A DNA stretch of 6,344 nucleotides from an uncultured Sphingomonadales bacterium (GTDB lineage Bacteria; Pseudomonadota; Alphaproteobacteria; Sphingomonadales; Sphingomonadaceae). The stretch covers positions 1 to 6,344 of the forward strand of contig CAIKKO010000239.1 in assembly GCA_903828025.1 (NCBI GenBank). The letters run 5' to 3'. Under the pieces are notes generated by a model. It was not told the DNA's origin. It saw only the letters and a list, made by a program, of their open reading frames with translations, and searched no databases. A program made the translations under genes and the position numbers. The stretch's first letter is position 1, and every line of letters begins with the position of its first letter. Shown in pieces: positions 6,255 through 6,344 of the stretch.

Positions 6255-6286
6255 TTGGCAGGGGGCCTTGGCAGGGGGCCTTGGCA
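6248..6286 (-). repeat. Three tandem 13-bp repeats spanning the 5' end of tRNA-Glu
   Basis: On the plus strand, GGGGGCCTTGGCA occurs at 6261-6273 and 6274-6286, and a copy with one mismatch in its first base occurs at 6248-6260. Read in tRNA direction each unit is TGCCAAGGCCCC plus one base: six bases of tRNA leader followed by the first six bases of mature tRNA-Glu. Only the last unit continues into the real tRNA. This looks like a local slippage duplication of the 5' processing site. Confidence 0.9.
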
Positions 6287-6294
6287 GAATGCCT

Positions 6295-6310
6295 GACCGG
6301 TGAACCGGTC
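6295..6310 (-). other. Short perfect hairpin between the two tRNA genes
   Basis: GACCGG and CCGGTC form a 6-bp stem around a 4-nt loop (TGAA on the plus strand, TTCA on the minus strand). It lies between the upstream tRNA 3' end and the tandem repeats. No T-run follows on the minus strand, so it does not look like an intrinsic terminator; it may be a processing or spacing element, or chance. Confidence 0.35.
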
Positions 6311-6328
6311 CTGCCCCGTGTGATCCAG

Positions 6329-6344
6329 TGGTGACCCCTACGGG
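6329..6344 (-). tRNA. 3' end of a second tRNA gene, probably another tRNA-Glu (cut by window)
   Basis: These 16 bases are identical to the 3' end of the complete tRNA-Glu (6180-6195): CCCGT of the T stem, acceptor strand AGGGGTC, discriminator A and encoded CCA. The rest lies outside the window, so the anticodon is not visible. An identical acceptor end makes tRNA-Glu the natural reading, either a duplicate CUC gene or the UUC isoacceptor. Confidence 0.7.

Overview
The window is a chromosomal phosphate-acquisition (Pho) locus. Every gene I can support lies on the minus strand. High GC, long alphaproteobacterial-type PstC and PstA permeases with extra N-terminal periplasmic domains, and the phoR-pstSCAB order point to an alphaproteobacterium, most likely of the sphingomonad group. 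That placement is an inference from protein style and gene order; no species is claimed.

In transcription order (right to left): the 3' tip of a tRNA gene at the window edge (6329-6344); a short spacer with a small hairpin and three 13-bp tandem repeats that run into the 5' end of a complete tRNA-Glu(CUC) gene (6180-6254); a 97-nt spacer; a 74-aa two-helix membrane protein of unknown function (5858-6082); a 168-nt spacer; phoR (4505-5689); a 59-nt spacer; pstS (3399-4445), pstC (1970-3352), pstA (682-1962) and the first 226 codons of pstB (1-680, truncated by the window). phoU and phoB would be expected further along in the same direction but lie outside the window.

PhoR is the membrane sensor kinase of the phosphate response. 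PstS captures phosphate, PstC and PstA form the inner-membrane channel, and PstB supplies ATP hydrolysis. The Pst complex is also known to hold PhoR in its phosphatase state when phosphate is plentiful. An 18-bp perfect-repeat Pho box (CTGTCAT-N4-CTGTCAT) sits across the phoR stop codon, so pstSCAB very likely has its own PhoB-activated promoter separate from phoR. Two further exact CTGTCAT heptamers occur on the same strand upstream of and at the start of phoR.

There is no mobile element, CRISPR array or evident novel system. The points worth a second look are the Pho-box arrangement, a 4-codon ORF overlapping the phoR start, a possible lipoprotein form of PstS, the repeats that duplicate the tRNA-Glu 5' end, and the unassigned 74-aa membrane protein.
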